A stretch of 64,000 bases of DNA from Scytonema hofmannii PCC 7110 (GTDB lineage: Bacteria; Cyanobacteriota; Cyanobacteriia; Cyanobacteriales; Nostocaceae): contig NZ_KQ976354.1 of NCBI RefSeq assembly GCF_000346485.2, forward strand, positions 8,627,297 to 8,691,296. The letters run 5' to 3'. The first letter of the stretch is position 1. Each line of letters opens with the position of its first letter. Both the position numbers and the translations under genes were made by a program. Below the pieces are notes generated by a model that saw only the letters and a list, made by a program, of their open reading frames with translations, was not told the DNA's origin and did no database searches. This document shows, piece after piece, positions 1 to 10,327 of this stretch.

Positions 1-392
1 TGATTCTTCTGCGGGTCAAAAGCACCTATTTTCTCGCCGATCGCATTCTGTAACTGAGTCCGTTGTTCAGGCGTTAAAGTTTTTGTCCGAATGAGAACCC
101 CATTGTCTTTGCCAGTTTCTTTGTCAGCAATCACTTGGATACTGCTATCACCCAATCCTTGGGCTTTTGCAACGTCTCGAACCACATTGATATCAATGGG
201 TGTACCGCAGTTATTCGGTTGAGAACAATCCCGTTCAAACTGCAAGCGCGTACCACCTACAAAATCGAGGCTAGGACGCAGGGGAGAACCAATTTGCTGC
301 CAAGAAATCACCATTGACATGACACCGACAAGAATAACGAGGGAAGAAACAATCCACCAAATCCCTCTTGATTTGTTTATACTGAGTTTCAT
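1..392 (-). CDS. secF: SecF, protein translocase subunit (5' part only, runs off window)
   Basis: The minus-strand frame opens with ATG at 392 and stays open to the window edge, giving about 130 N-terminal residues. They show a membrane anchor at about residues 12-32, then [12 protein letters not shown], the conserved SecF segment after the first transmembrane helix, then the periplasmic P4 domain. SecF works with SecD to drive late steps of Sec export using the proton-motive force. The start overlaps the secD stop as ATGA, which suggests translational coupling. The C-terminal five membrane helices lie outside the window. Confidence 0.93.
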   Translation of the reverse strand, partial: MKLSINKSRGIWWIVSSLVILVGVMSMVISWQQIGSPLRPSLDFVGGTRLQFERDCSQPNNCGTPIDINVVRDVAKAQGLGDSSIQVIADKETGKDNGVLIRTKTLTPEQRTQLQNAIGEKIGAFDPQKN

Positions 393-1801
393 TGAGCCAC
401 CTCTGCCTTATTCGTCACTGGCAGGTTCGGACAATAAAGTTCCGGTTTCCGCAGCGAGGGGAAAGAAATTGCCAAAAACATGAATGTGCGACTGCAGGTG
501 ATTGCTGTGAACATACTTACCGCCACCCCTAAAGCTAGGGTAAGGGCAAAGCCTTTCACCAAGCCAGAACCCAACCAAAACAGTGCCGCACAAGCAATCC
601 ATGTCGTGACGTTACTATCTAAGATACTGGAAAATGCACGATAAAAACCGGATTCTACAGAACGATACAGAGATTTACCAGCCCGCAATTCTTCTCGAGT
701 GCGCTCAAAAATTAGCACATTGGCATCAACTGCCATACCAATACTGAGGATAAAGCCGGCAATACCTGGTAACGTTAGTGTAACTCCTAACAGTGCAAAA
801 GCACCCCAACTTAGGAGAGAGTATATTAATAGAGATATGTCCGCAATTACACCTGGTAGTCGATAGTACACTACCATAAATATTAATACTAACGACAAAC
901 CACCAATACCAGCATAAATACTGCTTTGTATACTGTCCTTACCCAAGGTTGCTCCAACAGTTCGGATTTCACCAATTTCTACGGGTACTGGTAACGAACC
1001 ACCACGGAGTTGTACGCCTAAATCGTTCGCTTGTTGGGGGGTAAACCGACCTGTAATCACAGCCGCACCACCAGTAATACCCGCCGCAGCAAATTCCGGT
1101 CCGACAGTAGGAGCACTAATAAGTTCGTTATCTAAGAAAATACCAATACTGCGTCCAGTACCTGCTAGTTTTTTCGTCAGCTCGGCAAATAATTCACCCC
1201 CCTTGTTATCAAAGCGAATGGCAACATTCCAATCATTGCCTTGAGTGGGTTCGCCGTAGGCATCTTTGAGGTATTTCCCAGTTAAAGGCGGATTTGTACT
1301 TTCAAATAATTCTGCAATTGCATTAGTGTTATTTTTTAACTCTTGTTGATTTTTGTCAATAGCAGCTTTATCTTTGCTCTTTCTCAGTTCGTCTTGCTTT
1401 GCCTTCAATTGAAATCTGGAAGCTTGAAGGGCAAAAAGTTGAGGTTCGGTATTAGGCTTTTGGGTGCGGAACTCTAACTGTGCTGTACCTCCTAGCACTC
1501 GTTCTGCTTGTTCTGGGTCGTTCACCCCAGGCAGCTGCACTAATATTTTATCTGTGCCTACCGTTTGGATGACTGGTTCGGAAACCCCAAGACCATTGAT
1601 ACGACCTTCAACAACACTTTTTACAGCTTCCAATTCTCTTTCAGTGATTTGCTGAATTTCTGGTGTTGTTTTCACCTCTATTGTTAGCTGCGAACCTCCG
1701 CGTAAGTCCAAACCTAGAGGTACGGGAATAAGTGATATCACCGCAATGGCGGCAACAACCATAATAGATATCAGAAATAGTAGCGATCGCTGTCTTTGCA
1801 T
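389..1801 (-). CDS. secD: SecD, protein translocase subunit
   Basis: This 470-residue inner/thylakoid-membrane protein is the first gene of a secD-secF pair. Residues 10-30 form an anchor, [13 protein letters not shown] follows, and a long periplasmic P1 domain leads to about five C-terminal membrane helices. The SecD signature [17 protein letters not shown] is intact near residue 365. The P1 domain carries a charged, Gln/Lys-rich insert around residues 125-165, common in cyanobacterial SecD. It pulls exported proteins across the membrane together with SecYEG and SecF. The length fits cyanobacterial orthologues and the ATG start precedes the hydrophobic anchor directly. Confidence 0.96.
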   Translation of the reverse strand: MQRQRSLLFLISIMVVAAIAVISLIPVPLGLDLRGGSQLTIEVKTTPEIQQITERELEAVKSVVEGRINGLGVSEPVIQTVGTDKILVQLPGVNDPEQAERVLGGTAQLEFRTQKPNTEPQLFALQASRFQLKAKQDELRKSKDKAAIDKNQQELKNNTNAIAELFESTNPPLTGKYLKDAYGEPTQGNDWNVAIRFDNKGGELFAELTKKLAGTGRSIGIFLDNELISAPTVGPEFAAAGITGGAAVITGRFTPQQANDLGVQLRGGSLPVPVEIGEIRTVGATLGKDSIQSSIYAGIGGLSLVLIFMVVYYRLPGVIADISLLIYSLLSWGAFALLGVTLTLPGIAGFILSIGMAVDANVLIFERTREELRAGKSLYRSVESGFYRAFSSILDSNVTTWIACAALFWLGSGLVKGFALTLALGVAVSMFTAITCSRTFMFLAISFPSLRKPELYCPNLPVTNKAEVAQ

Positions 1802-1931
1802 AGTCTCACTCGCTGCGACAAAGCTTATGATAACGTTGTTTGAGAGCGAATGGCGATTAGGAATTGGGGATTATGGCTTAAATCATTTTATACTAATCCA
1901 ATCCTTAGTTCCCAATTCCCAATTTCTCCTC

Positions 1932-2915
1932 TTACACGCGTAGCGCTACCATTTTCTCAACAGCTTCAACGATTTGCTCTGGTTGAACAATTGTCAGCCT
2001 TTCCAGAGTCCCGTTATATGGTGTTGGAATATCTTGAGAAGAAAGCCGCAGTACAGGTGCATCTAATTCGTCAAATAGACGGTCATTAATCGAGGCGATT
2101 AACTCTGCTGCAACGCCTCCTGTTCTCATGCACTCTTCCACAATAATTACGCGGTGTGTTTTTCTTACAGATGCACCAACAGTATCAAAATCTAGCGGTT
2201 TAAGTGATATCAAATCAATCACTTCGGGGTCATAACCTTCTTTTTCTAAAGTTTTTACTGCCTGTATCACGTGATGGCGCATCCGTGAATAAGTCAATAT
2301 TGTCACATCTTTTCCGCTACGTACAACTTCTGCTTTATCCAAAGGCAGAAAATATTCTTTTTCAGGCAAATCTTCTTTCAGGTTGTAGAGCAGAACGTGT
2401 TCAAAAAATAACACGGGGTTGTCATCGCGAATTGCGGATTTCAAAAGCCCTTTAGCATTGTATGGTGTAGAGCAAGCCACAATTTTCAACCCAGGAACGG
2501 CTTGGAAGTATGCTTCCAAGCGCTGGGAGTGTTCCGCCCCCAACTGTCTTCCCACACCACCAGGACCGCGAATCACCATTGGGATTTTAAAATTACCACC
2601 AGAGGTATAACGCAACATACCAGCGTTATTAGCTATTTGGTTGAAAGCGAGGAGCAAAAAGCCCATGTTCATACCTTCAACGATTGGTCGCAACCCTGTC
2701 ATTGCTGCACCCACAGCTAAGCCAGTAAAGCTGTTTTCAGCTATGGGAGTATCTAGAAGCCGGAGTTCCCCATACTTTTGGTATAAGTCTTTAGTAACTT
2801 TGTAGGAACCGCCGTAGTGACCGACATCTTCCCCAAGAACGAATACAGTTGCATCACGAGCCATTTCTTCATCAATGGCTTCCCGTAAAGCGTTGAAGAA
2901 TAGTGTTTCTGCCAT
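1932..2915 (-). CDS. pdhB: pyruvate dehydrogenase E1 component, beta subunit
   Basis: A 327-residue transketolase-like protein of the size expected for the E1 beta subunit. The N-terminal pyrimidine-binding domain includes [11 protein letters not shown] and the segment [19 protein letters not shown]. The C-terminal transketolase domain includes [12 protein letters not shown] and DIPTPYN. With E1 alpha it makes the ThDP-dependent decarboxylase that feeds acetyl units to lipoyl-E2. The alpha subunit is not in the window, as is usual in cyanobacteria, where pdhA and pdhB are unlinked. It lies 130 bp upstream of secD on the same strand, apparently as a separate unit. A lipoyl synthase at 41.9-42.9 kb serves the same complex. 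Confidence 0.96.
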   Translation of the reverse strand: MAETLFFNALREAIDEEMARDATVFVLGEDVGHYGGSYKVTKDLYQKYGELRLLDTPIAENSFTGLAVGAAMTGLRPIVEGMNMGFLLLAFNQIANNAGMLRYTSGGNFKIPMVIRGPGGVGRQLGAEHSQRLEAYFQAVPGLKIVACSTPYNAKGLLKSAIRDDNPVLFFEHVLLYNLKEDLPEKEYFLPLDKAEVVRSGKDVTILTYSRMRHHVIQAVKTLEKEGYDPEVIDLISLKPLDFDTVGASVRKTHRVIIVEECMRTGGVAAELIASINDRLFDELDAPVLRLSSQDIPTPYNGTLERLTIVQPEQIVEAVEKMVALRV

Positions 2916-2991
2916 TGGACTTTTATTGAGATATTGTCTTTAGAATCTTATCGTGCATCTGCTCTCCCTGTTGGTGAGCAAACACACGATC

Positions 2992-3007
2992 TGGTCACTG
3001 GTCACTG
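2992..3007. repeat. short tandem heptamer repeat (CCAGTGA family)
   Basis: About 2.3 copies of ggtcact, the reverse complement of the agtgacc unit that recurs at 5.1, 9.7, 17.3, 20.7 and 58.9 kb. Here it forms the last codons (Ser-Asp-Gln-stop) of the XRE-type gene on the minus strand. Confidence 0.8.
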
Positions 3008-3324
3008 TATATCAAGCTAGGCGTATCGGATACTTGACTAACCTGACTCATGGGGGAAGACTGACCAATTGGATTTTCTGGGAACCTTCTAGGTCTTCCT
3101 GGTTTGCGCTTGTGTCGCTGATTAATAGATTTTTCACTAGCGGCTGCTAGTTCTTCAGGCGTGCATTTAAATAGTCGCAGAGCTTCTAAATATTTTTTTG
3201 GTGTCATCGTGGGTTCTGTACGTCCTGCTTCCCAATTGCGGACGCTCGTTTCACTGATTGCAAGCCTGAAGGCAACCTCTGCACGACTAAGTCCCGCACG
3301 CTCTCTCAGGACTTGCATATCCAT
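2995..3324 (-). CDS. XRE-family helix-turn-helix regulator with AT-hook-like tail
   Basis: A 109-residue protein. Residues 3-62 form a Cro/CI-type HTH (VLRERAGLSRAEVAFRLAIS, then SVRNWEAGRTEP), so it is probably a DNA-binding transcriptional regulator. After the HTH comes a basic stretch KRKPGRPRRF, whose PGRPR core matches the AT-hook minor-groove motif. The last residues, SDQ, are encoded by the heptamer repeat, so the native C-terminus may have been shorter or different. The gene lies 80 bp upstream of pdhB on the same strand, but targets cannot be read from sequence. Family assignment is sound; function is unknown. Confidence 0.8.
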   Translation of the reverse strand: MDMQVLRERAGLSRAEVAFRLAISETSVRNWEAGRTEPTMTPKKYLEALRLFKCTPEELAAASEKSINQRHKRKPGRPRRFPENPIGQSSPMSQVSQVSDTPSLIYSDQ

Positions 3325-3773
3325 ACCCCAATGCTCCCTTTTAAACTAAGTACTTATTTAGTAAATCAGTTGACGTATTAAAGCCAACAAAGATTATTTA
3401 TTAACTATATTATTTTATAATCCATTAGTTCCGTATCTGGCAAATGGGCTATTCTCCTGAGTGCTACTCTTTGCTGTTTTGTGGTCTTATGACTCACAAC
3501 TGCTGTCATCGTGTAATTTGGGCGATTGCGGACACGGTAAAAATAGCAAAATTTATCTTCCTATAAAAGAATAATCGCATACTTAAGCAGTCCCAACAAA
3601 AAAAGTTCATCACCATCAAGTTACGAAAATCGCTTTTCCCTACTCCCCAACCCCTAAAAACAAATGTGGCAACGAATTTGTAACGGTCATACCGTATGAG
3701 TTATCTACAAGTTGATAATCCATTCGATATTCGTTATCTTATCCGTTGCCAAATGTGTTGCCCAATAAGATTG
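3325..3773. other. intergenic region with inverted repeat
   Basis: About 450 bp between hemB and the XRE gene with no credible reading frame. An 8-bp inverted repeat (tggcaacg / cgttgcca) lies at about 3667-3752 and could form the 3' end of the hemB transcript. The segment next to 3324 is AT-rich and probably holds the XRE-gene promoter. No clear box was identified. Confidence 0.5.
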
Positions 3774-4760
3774 CTACTCCTGCTGCAACCAACGTGCCGC
3801 ATCTTTAGCATGGTAGGTTAGTATCAAGTCAGCACCTGCACGTTTGAACCCGATTAAAGTTTCCATCACCAGACGCTGCTCATCAACCCAACCGTTAAGT
3901 GCAGCCGCTTTAACCATGGAATACTCGCCAGAAACGTTATAAGCAGCAACAGGTAAGTTGCTAGCCTCTTTTACTCGCCAAATAATGTCCATATATGCCA
4001 AGGCGGGTTTCACCATGAGCATATCAGCACCTTCAGCGATATCTAAGTCAATCTCCTTGAGGGCTTCACGACCGTTACCGGGGTCCATTTGATAAGTTCT
4101 GCGATCGCCAAATTGTGGGGCGGAATCTGCTGCATCCCGGAAAGGACCGTAATAAGCCGAAGCGTATTTAGCTGCATAGGACAAAATCGGTGTATCTTGA
4201 AATCCCGCCTCATCCAAACCACTGCGAATTGCTTGTACAAAGCCATCCATCATACCAGAAGGGGCGATGATATCCGCACCAGCCTTTGCCTGAGAAACTG
4301 CCGTTTTCTTGAGTAATTCTAAAGTCGGGTCATTTAAAACCCGTCCTGTCAAATCACCCACTTGTAAATAACCGCAGTGACCGTGACTGGTATACTCGCA
4401 CAAACAAGTGTCAGCAATGACAATCAAATCTGATACTGCTTCTTTAACAGCCGTAGCAGCTTTTTGGACTATTCCACAATCGTGCCATGCACCTGTCGCA
4501 TCTACGTCCTTATCTGCTGGAATCCCAAATAAAATGATGGCAGGAATGCCCAGGTCATAAACCTCTTTTGCTTCTTCCACAATTTTATCTATCGAAAGTT
4601 GGAAGACACCGGGCATCGATCTCACTTCATGAGCAATACTTTCCCCAGGTACAGCAAATAGGGGGTAAATCAGATCGTTTGTAGTGAGTACAGTTTCGCG
4701 TACCATGCGGCGCAGTTGTGGATGAGTACGCAAACGGCGGGGACGATGAGTTGGAAACAT
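3774..4760 (-). CDS. hemB: porphobilinogen synthase (delta-aminolevulinic acid dehydratase)
   Basis: It condenses two 5-aminolevulinate molecules to porphobilinogen, the common step to heme, chlorophyll and bilins. The start is placed at ATG 4760 ([16 protein letters not shown]), matching the usual cyanobacterial N-terminus; an in-frame ATG at 4805 would add 15 atypical residues. The active-site lysines lie in [10 protein letters not shown] and [10 protein letters not shown]. The metal site reads [14 protein letters not shown] with three cysteines, the zinc-binding type rather than the Asp-rich Mg type of plants. About 328 residues, normal length. It is transcribed alone. Confidence 0.96.
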   Translation of the reverse strand: MFPTHRPRRLRTHPQLRRMVRETVLTTNDLIYPLFAVPGESIAHEVRSMPGVFQLSIDKIVEEAKEVYDLGIPAIILFGIPADKDVDATGAWHDCGIVQKAATAVKEAVSDLIVIADTCLCEYTSHGHCGYLQVGDLTGRVLNDPTLELLKKTAVSQAKAGADIIAPSGMMDGFVQAIRSGLDEAGFQDTPILSYAAKYASAYYGPFRDAADSAPQFGDRRTYQMDPGNGREALKEIDLDIAEGADMLMVKPALAYMDIIWRVKEASNLPVAAYNVSGEYSMVKAAALNGWVDEQRLVMETLIGFKRAGADLILTYHAKDAARWLQQE

Positions 4761-5053
4761 AAAGCTTTGTAAACCCGAACTAAAAATCTGGAATAATGGA
4801 CACAAAACAAAGCGTCACAAAGGCACAGTCAAAACGTTCTGTAGTCAGAGAAACTACAGAAAGCGCTTAACTTCCTCTGCCCTACTGCTGATGATGTTGT
4901 GGGGCAATTTTGTATTTTTTTGTATTTTACAGCTAGCCTGTAAGTACTAAATCTTAAAAGTTCCCTGAATTTCTTAACTGAAAAACTTATTAAAAATTAA
5001 TAGTTCTTTGTCATTTGTCACTGGTCATTGGTTTAGAAGCAAGACAGTCATAC

Positions 5054-5070
5054 GGTGGGCAATGCCCACC
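5054..5070. repeat. interspersed hairpin ggtgggcaatgcccacc
   Basis: A near-perfect palindrome (ggtgggca / tgcccacc). Related copies occur at 30827-30843 and, degenerate, at 19372-19390, in two cases followed by a similar 'ttcaa..atca.atag.attc' tail. It is intergenic and is the kind of dispersed short repeat common in filamentous cyanobacteria. The stretch 4761-5167 around it holds no credible gene. Confidence 0.75.
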
Positions 5071-5113
5071 CTACAAGTGTTTCAAAAATCAGATAGAATT
5101 CCTATACATACAA

Positions 5114-5167
5114 GACCAATTACTGGTTACTGGTCACTGGTCACTGGTCACTGGTCACTGGTCACTG
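5114..5167. repeat. short tandem heptamer repeat array (tcactgg)n
   Basis: About six to seven units of tcactgg (one variant ttactgg) end two bases before the stop codon of the DUF4870 gene. A partial array (tcactggtcattggt) lies at about 5018-5032. Confidence 0.9.
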
Positions 5168-5509
5168 CTAAACAATCCGGAAGATGAAGGGGTAGCGGAA
5201 AGCTGTTTCAGAATTGTTTAGAACATGGAAAAGCGCCCAAATTGTAAGTCCCCAATGAACTAAAAACCACAAGAATCCGACAAAACCTAGTAAACCAACG
5301 CTTGCTATAACCAAGGCTCCAATTATAATTCCGTACAACCATACATTAAAGTGGAAATTGATAGCTTCTTTGGCATTTTTCTTAACAACTGGATCTTGAG
5401 TTGTTAACAGGATGATAATAGGCATACCGATTGAGATAAACAGAAAATTGAAGAAAATTGCTCCATGACACAGTGCTGATAAAACCTTTCGCGTATCCGT
5501 GTCGTACAT
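5168..5509 (-). CDS. DUF4870 (Tic20-like) small membrane protein
   Basis: A 113-residue protein with three to four hydrophobic segments (about 13-35, 55-75, 78-98) and the family motif of a short charged loop, KKNAKEAINFHFN, between helices. This pattern fits DUF4870, a family distantly related to Tic20; its role is not established. It sits alone between a heptamer array and prfC, which is transcribed divergently. The ATG is followed by MYDTDTRKVLSALCHG, usual for the family. Confidence 0.85.
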   Translation of the reverse strand: MYDTDTRKVLSALCHGAIFFNFLFISIGMPIIILLTTQDPVVKKNAKEAINFHFNVWLYGIIIGALVIASVGLLGFVGFLWFLVHWGLTIWALFHVLNNSETAFRYPFIFRIV

Positions 5510-5765
5510 TTGTCACTCCCGTGTAACTAAAAGGAATAAAGTGCTGAGGTTCGAGTTCTAGTTACAAATATTGAGTAGACTTGATATGAACGTTGTAGAC
5601 AGCAAGCAATGAGTTTTGATATTTTCGTGTATAAATTCTACTCAGTAACCAGAACCCATTGCTCAACACTTATATAAGACCCTATCACAAGCTATTGTTG
5701 TCTTAATATTAAAACACTCGCTAAAGTTGGAAAAAGTTAAGTTAGATTACAAGCATTGAACAGAT

Positions 5766-7394
5766 ATGTCAACTGAACTCCTGCCCGAACTGCATACAGC
5801 AGTTGAAAGTCGCCGTAATTTTGCAATTATCTCCCACCCTGATGCCGGAAAAACAACACTGACCGAAAAACTTCTGCTCTACGGAGGTGCCATTCACGAA
5901 GCAGGCGCAGTGAAAGCACGGCGAGCACAGCGCAAGGCAACATCCGACTGGATGGCTATGGAACAACAACGCGGTATTTCCATCACCTCTACAGTTTTAC
6001 AGTTTGAATACCGGAATTGCCAAATTAATTTATTAGATACTCCCGGACACCAAGATTTCAGTGAAGATACTTATCGCACTCTAGCCGCAGCAGATAATGC
6101 GGTGATGCTGATTGACGTAGCGAAAGGTTTGGAACCACAAACACGGAAGTTGTTTGAAGTGTGCAAGATGCGCGGTATCCCTATTTTCACATTTATTAAC
6201 AAACTTGACCGTCCGGGAAGGGAACCGTTGGATCTGTTGGACGAAATCGAGCAAGAATTAGGCTTGCAGACTTACGCTGTCAACTGGCCAATTGGTATGG
6301 GCGATCGCTTCAAAGGTGTTTTTGACCGTCAGCTACAACAAATTCACTTATTTGAAAGAAGCGCCCACGGTAGCCGCGAAGCTGTAGATACGGTGGTTGA
6401 TTTAGGTGATGCAAAAATTGAGGAACTCCTAGAACAAGACCTCTACTACCAGCTAAAAAACGATTTAGAACTGTTGGAAGGGGTAGGACCGGAACTGGAT
6501 TTAGAATTGGTACACCAAGGCAAAATGACACCCGTCTTTTTTGGTAGTGCCATGACCAACTTTGGGGTACAGTTATTCCTCAATTCCTTCCTTGATTATG
6601 CCCTCAGACCGGGTTCGCATAACAGCACTGCAGGTGATGTACCGCCAACCTACCCGGAATTTACTGGATTTATTTTTAAACTACAAGCGAACATGGACCC
6701 AAAACATCGCGATCGTGTTGCTTTTGTTCGTGTTTGTACGGGTAAATTTGAAAAAGACATGACAGTCAATCATGCTCGTACTGGCAAAATTATCCGCTTG
6801 TCCCGCCCGCAAAAATTATTTGCACAAGAAAGAGAATCCATTGACGTTGCGTATGCAGGCGACGTTATCGGCTTAAACAATCCTGGCGTTTTTGCTATAG
6901 GAGATACAATTTATACTGGTCAAAAGTTGGAATATGAAGGGATTCCGTATTTCTCGCCAGAACTATTTGCGACTCTCCGCAACCCAAATCCTTCTAAATT
7001 TAAACAATTTCAAAAAGGCGTTTCCGAGTTGCGGGAAGAAGGGGCTGTACAAATTATGTACTCAGTAGATGAGGCTAAACGCGACCCCATTTTAGCAGCA
7101 GTCGGTCAACTACAATTTGAGGTTGTGCAATTCCGCTTGCAAAATGAGTATGGAGTAGAAACTTTGTTAGAATTACTACCTTACTCAGTTGCCCGATGGG
7201 TAGATGGTGGTTGGGAAGCGCTAAACACAATAGGACGCTTGTTTAACACAACAACAGTCAAAGATAACCTTGGACGCCCAGTGTTACTGTTCCGTAATGA
7301 ATGGAATTGCCATCAATTGCTGGAAGACCATCCTAATTTAAAACTGAGCGCGATCGCACCAGTCTTTTCTACACAGCAAGTGGCTGAGGGTTAG
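5766..7394 (+). CDS. prfC: peptide chain release factor 3
   Basis: A 542-residue translational GTPase. G1 is [15 protein letters not shown] (about residues 23-37), G3 is [13 protein letters not shown] and G4 is NKLDR. The beta-barrel domain II and the RF3-specific C-terminal domain follow, matching the ~530-residue family length. RF3 uses GTP to release RF1/RF2 from the ribosome after termination. It is a single-gene unit, followed by a repeat-rich spacer and a gene of unrelated function. Confidence 0.96.
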   Translation: MSTELLPELHTAVESRRNFAIISHPDAGKTTLTEKLLLYGGAIHEAGAVKARRAQRKATSDWMAMEQQRGISITSTVLQFEYRNCQINLLDTPGHQDFSEDTYRTLAAADNAVMLIDVAKGLEPQTRKLFEVCKMRGIPIFTFINKLDRPGREPLDLLDEIEQELGLQTYAVNWPIGMGDRFKGVFDRQLQQIHLFERSAHGSREAVDTVVDLGDAKIEELLEQDLYYQLKNDLELLEGVGPELDLELVHQGKMTPVFFGSAMTNFGVQLFLNSFLDYALRPGSHNSTAGDVPPTYPEFTGFIFKLQANMDPKHRDRVAFVRVCTGKFEKDMTVNHARTGKIIRLSRPQKLFAQERESIDVAYAGDVIGLNNPGVFAIGDTIYTGQKLEYEGIPYFSPELFATLRNPNPSKFKQFQKGVSELREEGAVQIMYSVDEAKRDPILAAVGQLQFEVVQFRLQNEYGVETLLELLPYSVARWVDGGWEALNTIGRLFNTTTVKDNLGRPVLLFRNEWNCHQLLEDHPNLKLSAIAPVFSTQQVAEG

Positions 7395-7482
7395 TAGATA
7401 GTGGATAGTGGTTAGTAGATAGTGGTTAGTAGATGAACAAGTATCCACTAACAACTAACAACTATCCACTAACAACTAACCG
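7395..7482. repeat. imperfect direct/inverted repeat (tagtggttagtagata)
   Basis: A spacer made of short direct units (tagtgg, ttagtaga) facing complementary units (ccactaacaactatcc), so the whole segment can fold into a long imperfect hairpin. It may act as the prfC terminator. It contains no gene. Confidence 0.7.
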
Positions 7483-7508
7483 CATTAAAATAGAGTGAGA
7501 GAATTTTT

Positions 7509-9701
7509 ATGCCTTCGCAATTTGAACCGTCTTTGGAGGCAGGTTTAAACATCCTTAAGCAAGGAAATTATCAGAGTGCGATTGCGACTTTAAAAGCAGT
7601 CGCTGCAAGAGAAGGTAACAGCAATGCTGGCTTACAAGCGCAGATAGGGTTAGTTGTAGCATACACACGCAGTGGAAACACCCTAGAAGCACGAACTCTC
7701 TGTAAAACTCTCACTCAAAGTCATAATACTCAAGTACAAGAGTGGGCGCAACGCACTCTAAAACATCTGACACAACCCAGTAAAACGAGTCAGCCAAAAA
7801 CTGATACCACTGGATTTGTTGCTTTTGATGGAGATAAGAAGGGAACAAGAAGACACGGGGATAAGGAGACACAGGGACAAGGTGAAATTTCTTCCCCCCC
7901 TCTCCCCCTCCCCCCCTCCCCCCCTCCTGTTTCTCCTCCTCCTGTAGCTATCCGCGAACCCATAAAACCACTGACGATATACTGGAAACAGGCACCAAGA
8001 GCAAAGTCTTGGCAACCTCTACAAAAGCTTAATTTAATTCCCTTTCGGTTGTTGCAAGCCGGAACATTTATTGCTCTATTTTGGATAATGCGGGAATTGT
8101 TGATATTTGCGATGCAATTTATCAACAACACATTAATGAACTTACCGTATCTTGAGCCAATACAACTCTTATACGCAGACCCTACATTTTTTCTCCTCTT
8201 AACCCTTTTCTTTTTAATCGGTTTATCACCTTGGTTGCTTGATGGACTTTTAATCAACTTTTATTACCAGCGAGAATTTAACAAAGATACTTTAAATAAA
8301 TACAGTCAGGAAGCCGTTCGGGTGCTGCAAAGGTACTGTCAGCAGCAAGGTTGGAAGTTGCCAAAGCTGGGTGTTTTACCTCTATCTGCTCCAATAGTCA
8401 TAACATACGGAAATTTACGCCGGACTGCTCGAATTGTTGTCAGTCAGGGCTTGTTAGAGCAATTAGCTGAAGATGAAATTGCTGCTATCTACGCACGATC
8501 GCTCGGGCATATTGCTCATTGGGATTTTGTTGTCATGTCTTTGGTATTACTTGTTACAATTCCTTTCTACCTACTCTATCAACAAATTGCTATCTGGGGA
8601 GATAAGAGAGAAATCAAAGTTTTGCGGGTGGTTTTGGCGTATATGTCAAGCTTTGCCTATGGAATTTGGTGTTTGTTAACTGGAACTTCTTTGTGGTTGT
8701 CTCAGCTTCGTCATTACTATAGCGATCGCATTGCTGCTGACATTACAGGTAACCCCAATGGTCTTGTTCGTGGATTACTCAAAATTGCTATTGGGATTGC
8801 TAGCGATATTCAAAAACAAGAACATACTTGTTGGCAATTAGAAAGCTTGAACATAATGGCACCAGTTGGCTATCAACAAAGTATTTGTTTGGGAAGTATA
8901 GCTCCTCACACAACCTTTGAATCCTTTTTAATGTGGGATACTCTTAATCCTTATCGGTGGTGGTTTATTTTTAACAAAACTCATCCTTTGATGGGCGATC
9001 GCTTACAACATTTAACATCAATTGCCCGTCTTTGGCGTTTAGATACGGAATTAAATATGGAAAATCAAAAGCCTTTAAAGGTGAAGCGCCAGTCTTTTCT
9101 TTTTCAAATTGCGCCTTTTTTGGGGATTCCTGTAGGTATTCTGTTTGCCTTTTTAATTTGGATACTTTGGCAAACAGCTTACGCACTCAAGTTTTTGAAC
9201 TTAAAGTGGATATATGACAATTCGTCTTATGTTACGGGTTGCTTGTTAATTTGCATTGGCATTGGCATCATCGTGCGGATAAATGCTTTTTTCCCCAGTA
9301 TTAAGTCTCTAACCGTGCAAACCGATAATCGACTCCCGGTTTTGCTTGCTAATCCCGCCAGTCTTCCCGTTGACAGTACTCCAGTACATCTTGTCGGTAA
9401 GCTTTTAGGGCGTCGAGGTAATAGTAACTTTTTAGGGCAAGATTTAATACTGCAAACTAGCACAAGTCTCGTAAAATTACATTACATTCCGCAAGTTGGG
9501 GAAGAACTTCACACCCAAGCCCTGATTGGTCGCCGGATTACCGTTACAGGTTGGCTGAGAAAAGGATCGTTACCTTGGATAGATATTCACACCTTGAATA
9601 CTCAAAGTGGCAAAACTGTCAATAGCTATCATCCCGTTTTGTCTATAATCCTGGCTATTGCTTTTAATGCTTGGGGAGTTTACGTGCTATTCAAGGGCTA
9701 G
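7509..9701 (+). CDS. large membrane protein with degenerate M48 (HtpX-like) peptidase domain
   Basis: A 730-residue protein. Residues 1-95 look like TPR repeats (GNYQSAIATLKAVAARE). A Pro/Ser low-complexity linker follows (about 112-150), then membrane helices near 180-255. Residues 280-480 align by pattern with M48 peptidases (LLEQLAEDEIAAIYARSLGH, then SDRIAADITGNPNGL). The zinc motif HExxH is replaced by RSLGH, and the downstream EADR-type Glu is replaced by SDR, so proteolysis is unlikely. More helices and a C-terminal beta-rich domain follow. A pseudoenzyme or scaffold in the membrane is the best reading; function is unknown. Confidence 0.8.
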   Translation: MPSQFEPSLEAGLNILKQGNYQSAIATLKAVAAREGNSNAGLQAQIGLVVAYTRSGNTLEARTLCKTLTQSHNTQVQEWAQRTLKHLTQPSKTSQPKTDTTGFVAFDGDKKGTRRHGDKETQGQGEISSPPLPLPPSPPPVSPPPVAIREPIKPLTIYWKQAPRAKSWQPLQKLNLIPFRLLQAGTFIALFWIMRELLIFAMQFINNTLMNLPYLEPIQLLYADPTFFLLLTLFFLIGLSPWLLDGLLINFYYQREFNKDTLNKYSQEAVRVLQRYCQQQGWKLPKLGVLPLSAPIVITYGNLRRTARIVVSQGLLEQLAEDEIAAIYARSLGHIAHWDFVVMSLVLLVTIPFYLLYQQIAIWGDKREIKVLRVVLAYMSSFAYGIWCLLTGTSLWLSQLRHYYSDRIAADITGNPNGLVRGLLKIAIGIASDIQKQEHTCWQLESLNIMAPVGYQQSICLGSIAPHTTFESFLMWDTLNPYRWWFIFNKTHPLMGDRLQHLTSIARLWRLDTELNMENQKPLKVKRQSFLFQIAPFLGIPVGILFAFLIWILWQTAYALKFLNLKWIYDNSSYVTGCLLICIGIGIIVRINAFFPSIKSLTVQTDNRLPVLLANPASLPVDSTPVHLVGKLLGRRGNSNFLGQDLILQTSTSLVKLHYIPQVGEELHTQALIGRRITVTGWLRKGSLPWIDIHTLNTQSGKTVNSYHPVLSIILAIAFNAWGVYVLFKG
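7836..7948. repeat. low-complexity purine/C-rich repeat inside the M48-like gene
   Basis: The segment reads like the dispersed 'gacacggggataaggagacac' plus 'ctccccctcccc' repeats that normally lie between genes. Here it is in frame and encodes a basic, Gly-rich stretch followed by Pro/Ser runs (PPLPLPPSPPPVSPPP) between the TPR-like region and the first membrane helix. Confidence 0.65.
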
Positions 9702-9704
9702 TAA

Positions 9705-9752
9705 TCAGTGACCAGTGACCAGTGACCATTGGTAACTGATTACTGGTCACTG
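9705..9752. repeat. short tandem heptamer repeat array (cagtgac)n
   Basis: Three direct CCAGTGA-type units begin right after the TAG of the M48-like gene. They face inverted copies (ttactggtcactg) 20 bp on, making a potential hairpin. Confidence 0.85.
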
Positions 9753-9900
9753 TAAAGAAAAGTTGCAAAATCCCAAAACAAATGTTACATTTATTTACAT
9801 TAACAGTTGCAAGTGGCAAACTTAGCATCCCAGCTTGGTTAACCGTGTGGCTGTAAAGCGCCAATAATTCCCCTTTTTTCCCAACACAGCACGAAATCAG

Positions 9901-9920
9901 CCAGCCATTGGCTGGTTTTT
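9901..9920 (+). terminator. rho-independent terminator
   Basis: The hairpin ccagcc-att-ggctgg is followed by five T. It lies 200 bp past the M48-like gene and could end that transcript or a short RNA from the 9753-9900 spacer. The remaining spacer to 10327 shows no gene and probably includes a long 5' leader of the RRM gene. Confidence 0.75.
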
Positions 9921-10327
9921 GTTTCAAAAACACAAAATAGTAGAAGACGAAGTGTATTTTATGCTACTATGCGATTATGCAATCGCTGGAAATGTCTATC
10001 TTGAACTAGCTACGTGTAAAATACCGTGATAATGTAGGGAATGGTGTTGCATTCTTCGGAATAAAAAGGGAACGAAGAAGTCCAGTGGCAGCTATACTCT
10101 GTAAAATTCAAAATTTTGAGACTAAAGGTGTTATTGGCGTTGTGTGCGCTGTCATATTAAAGAAGCTTGACCCTGGTGAAAAACTGTATTGTATTGGTTA
10201 ATAGTTTGGAGTAAAAAGGTTGGTTTGTGGCAATGTTAGTGGATAGTATCACTTCACCATTCGCACACCAGCCCCTGTTTTTTGCCTGGTCGCGTTCATT
10301 CAAATGTCAAATCTGGAGGTATGTTTC

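Noticed and set aside
1464..2720. Several + strand frames of 60-80 codons inside secD and pdhB
   Set aside because: They are antisense shadows of well-supported genes and have no independent ribosome sites or motifs.
7758..8257. Long minus-strand frames (85 and 155 codons) over the repeat region of the M48-like gene
   Set aside because: They are produced by the C-rich repeat being open on both strands; the + strand gene is continuous through it.
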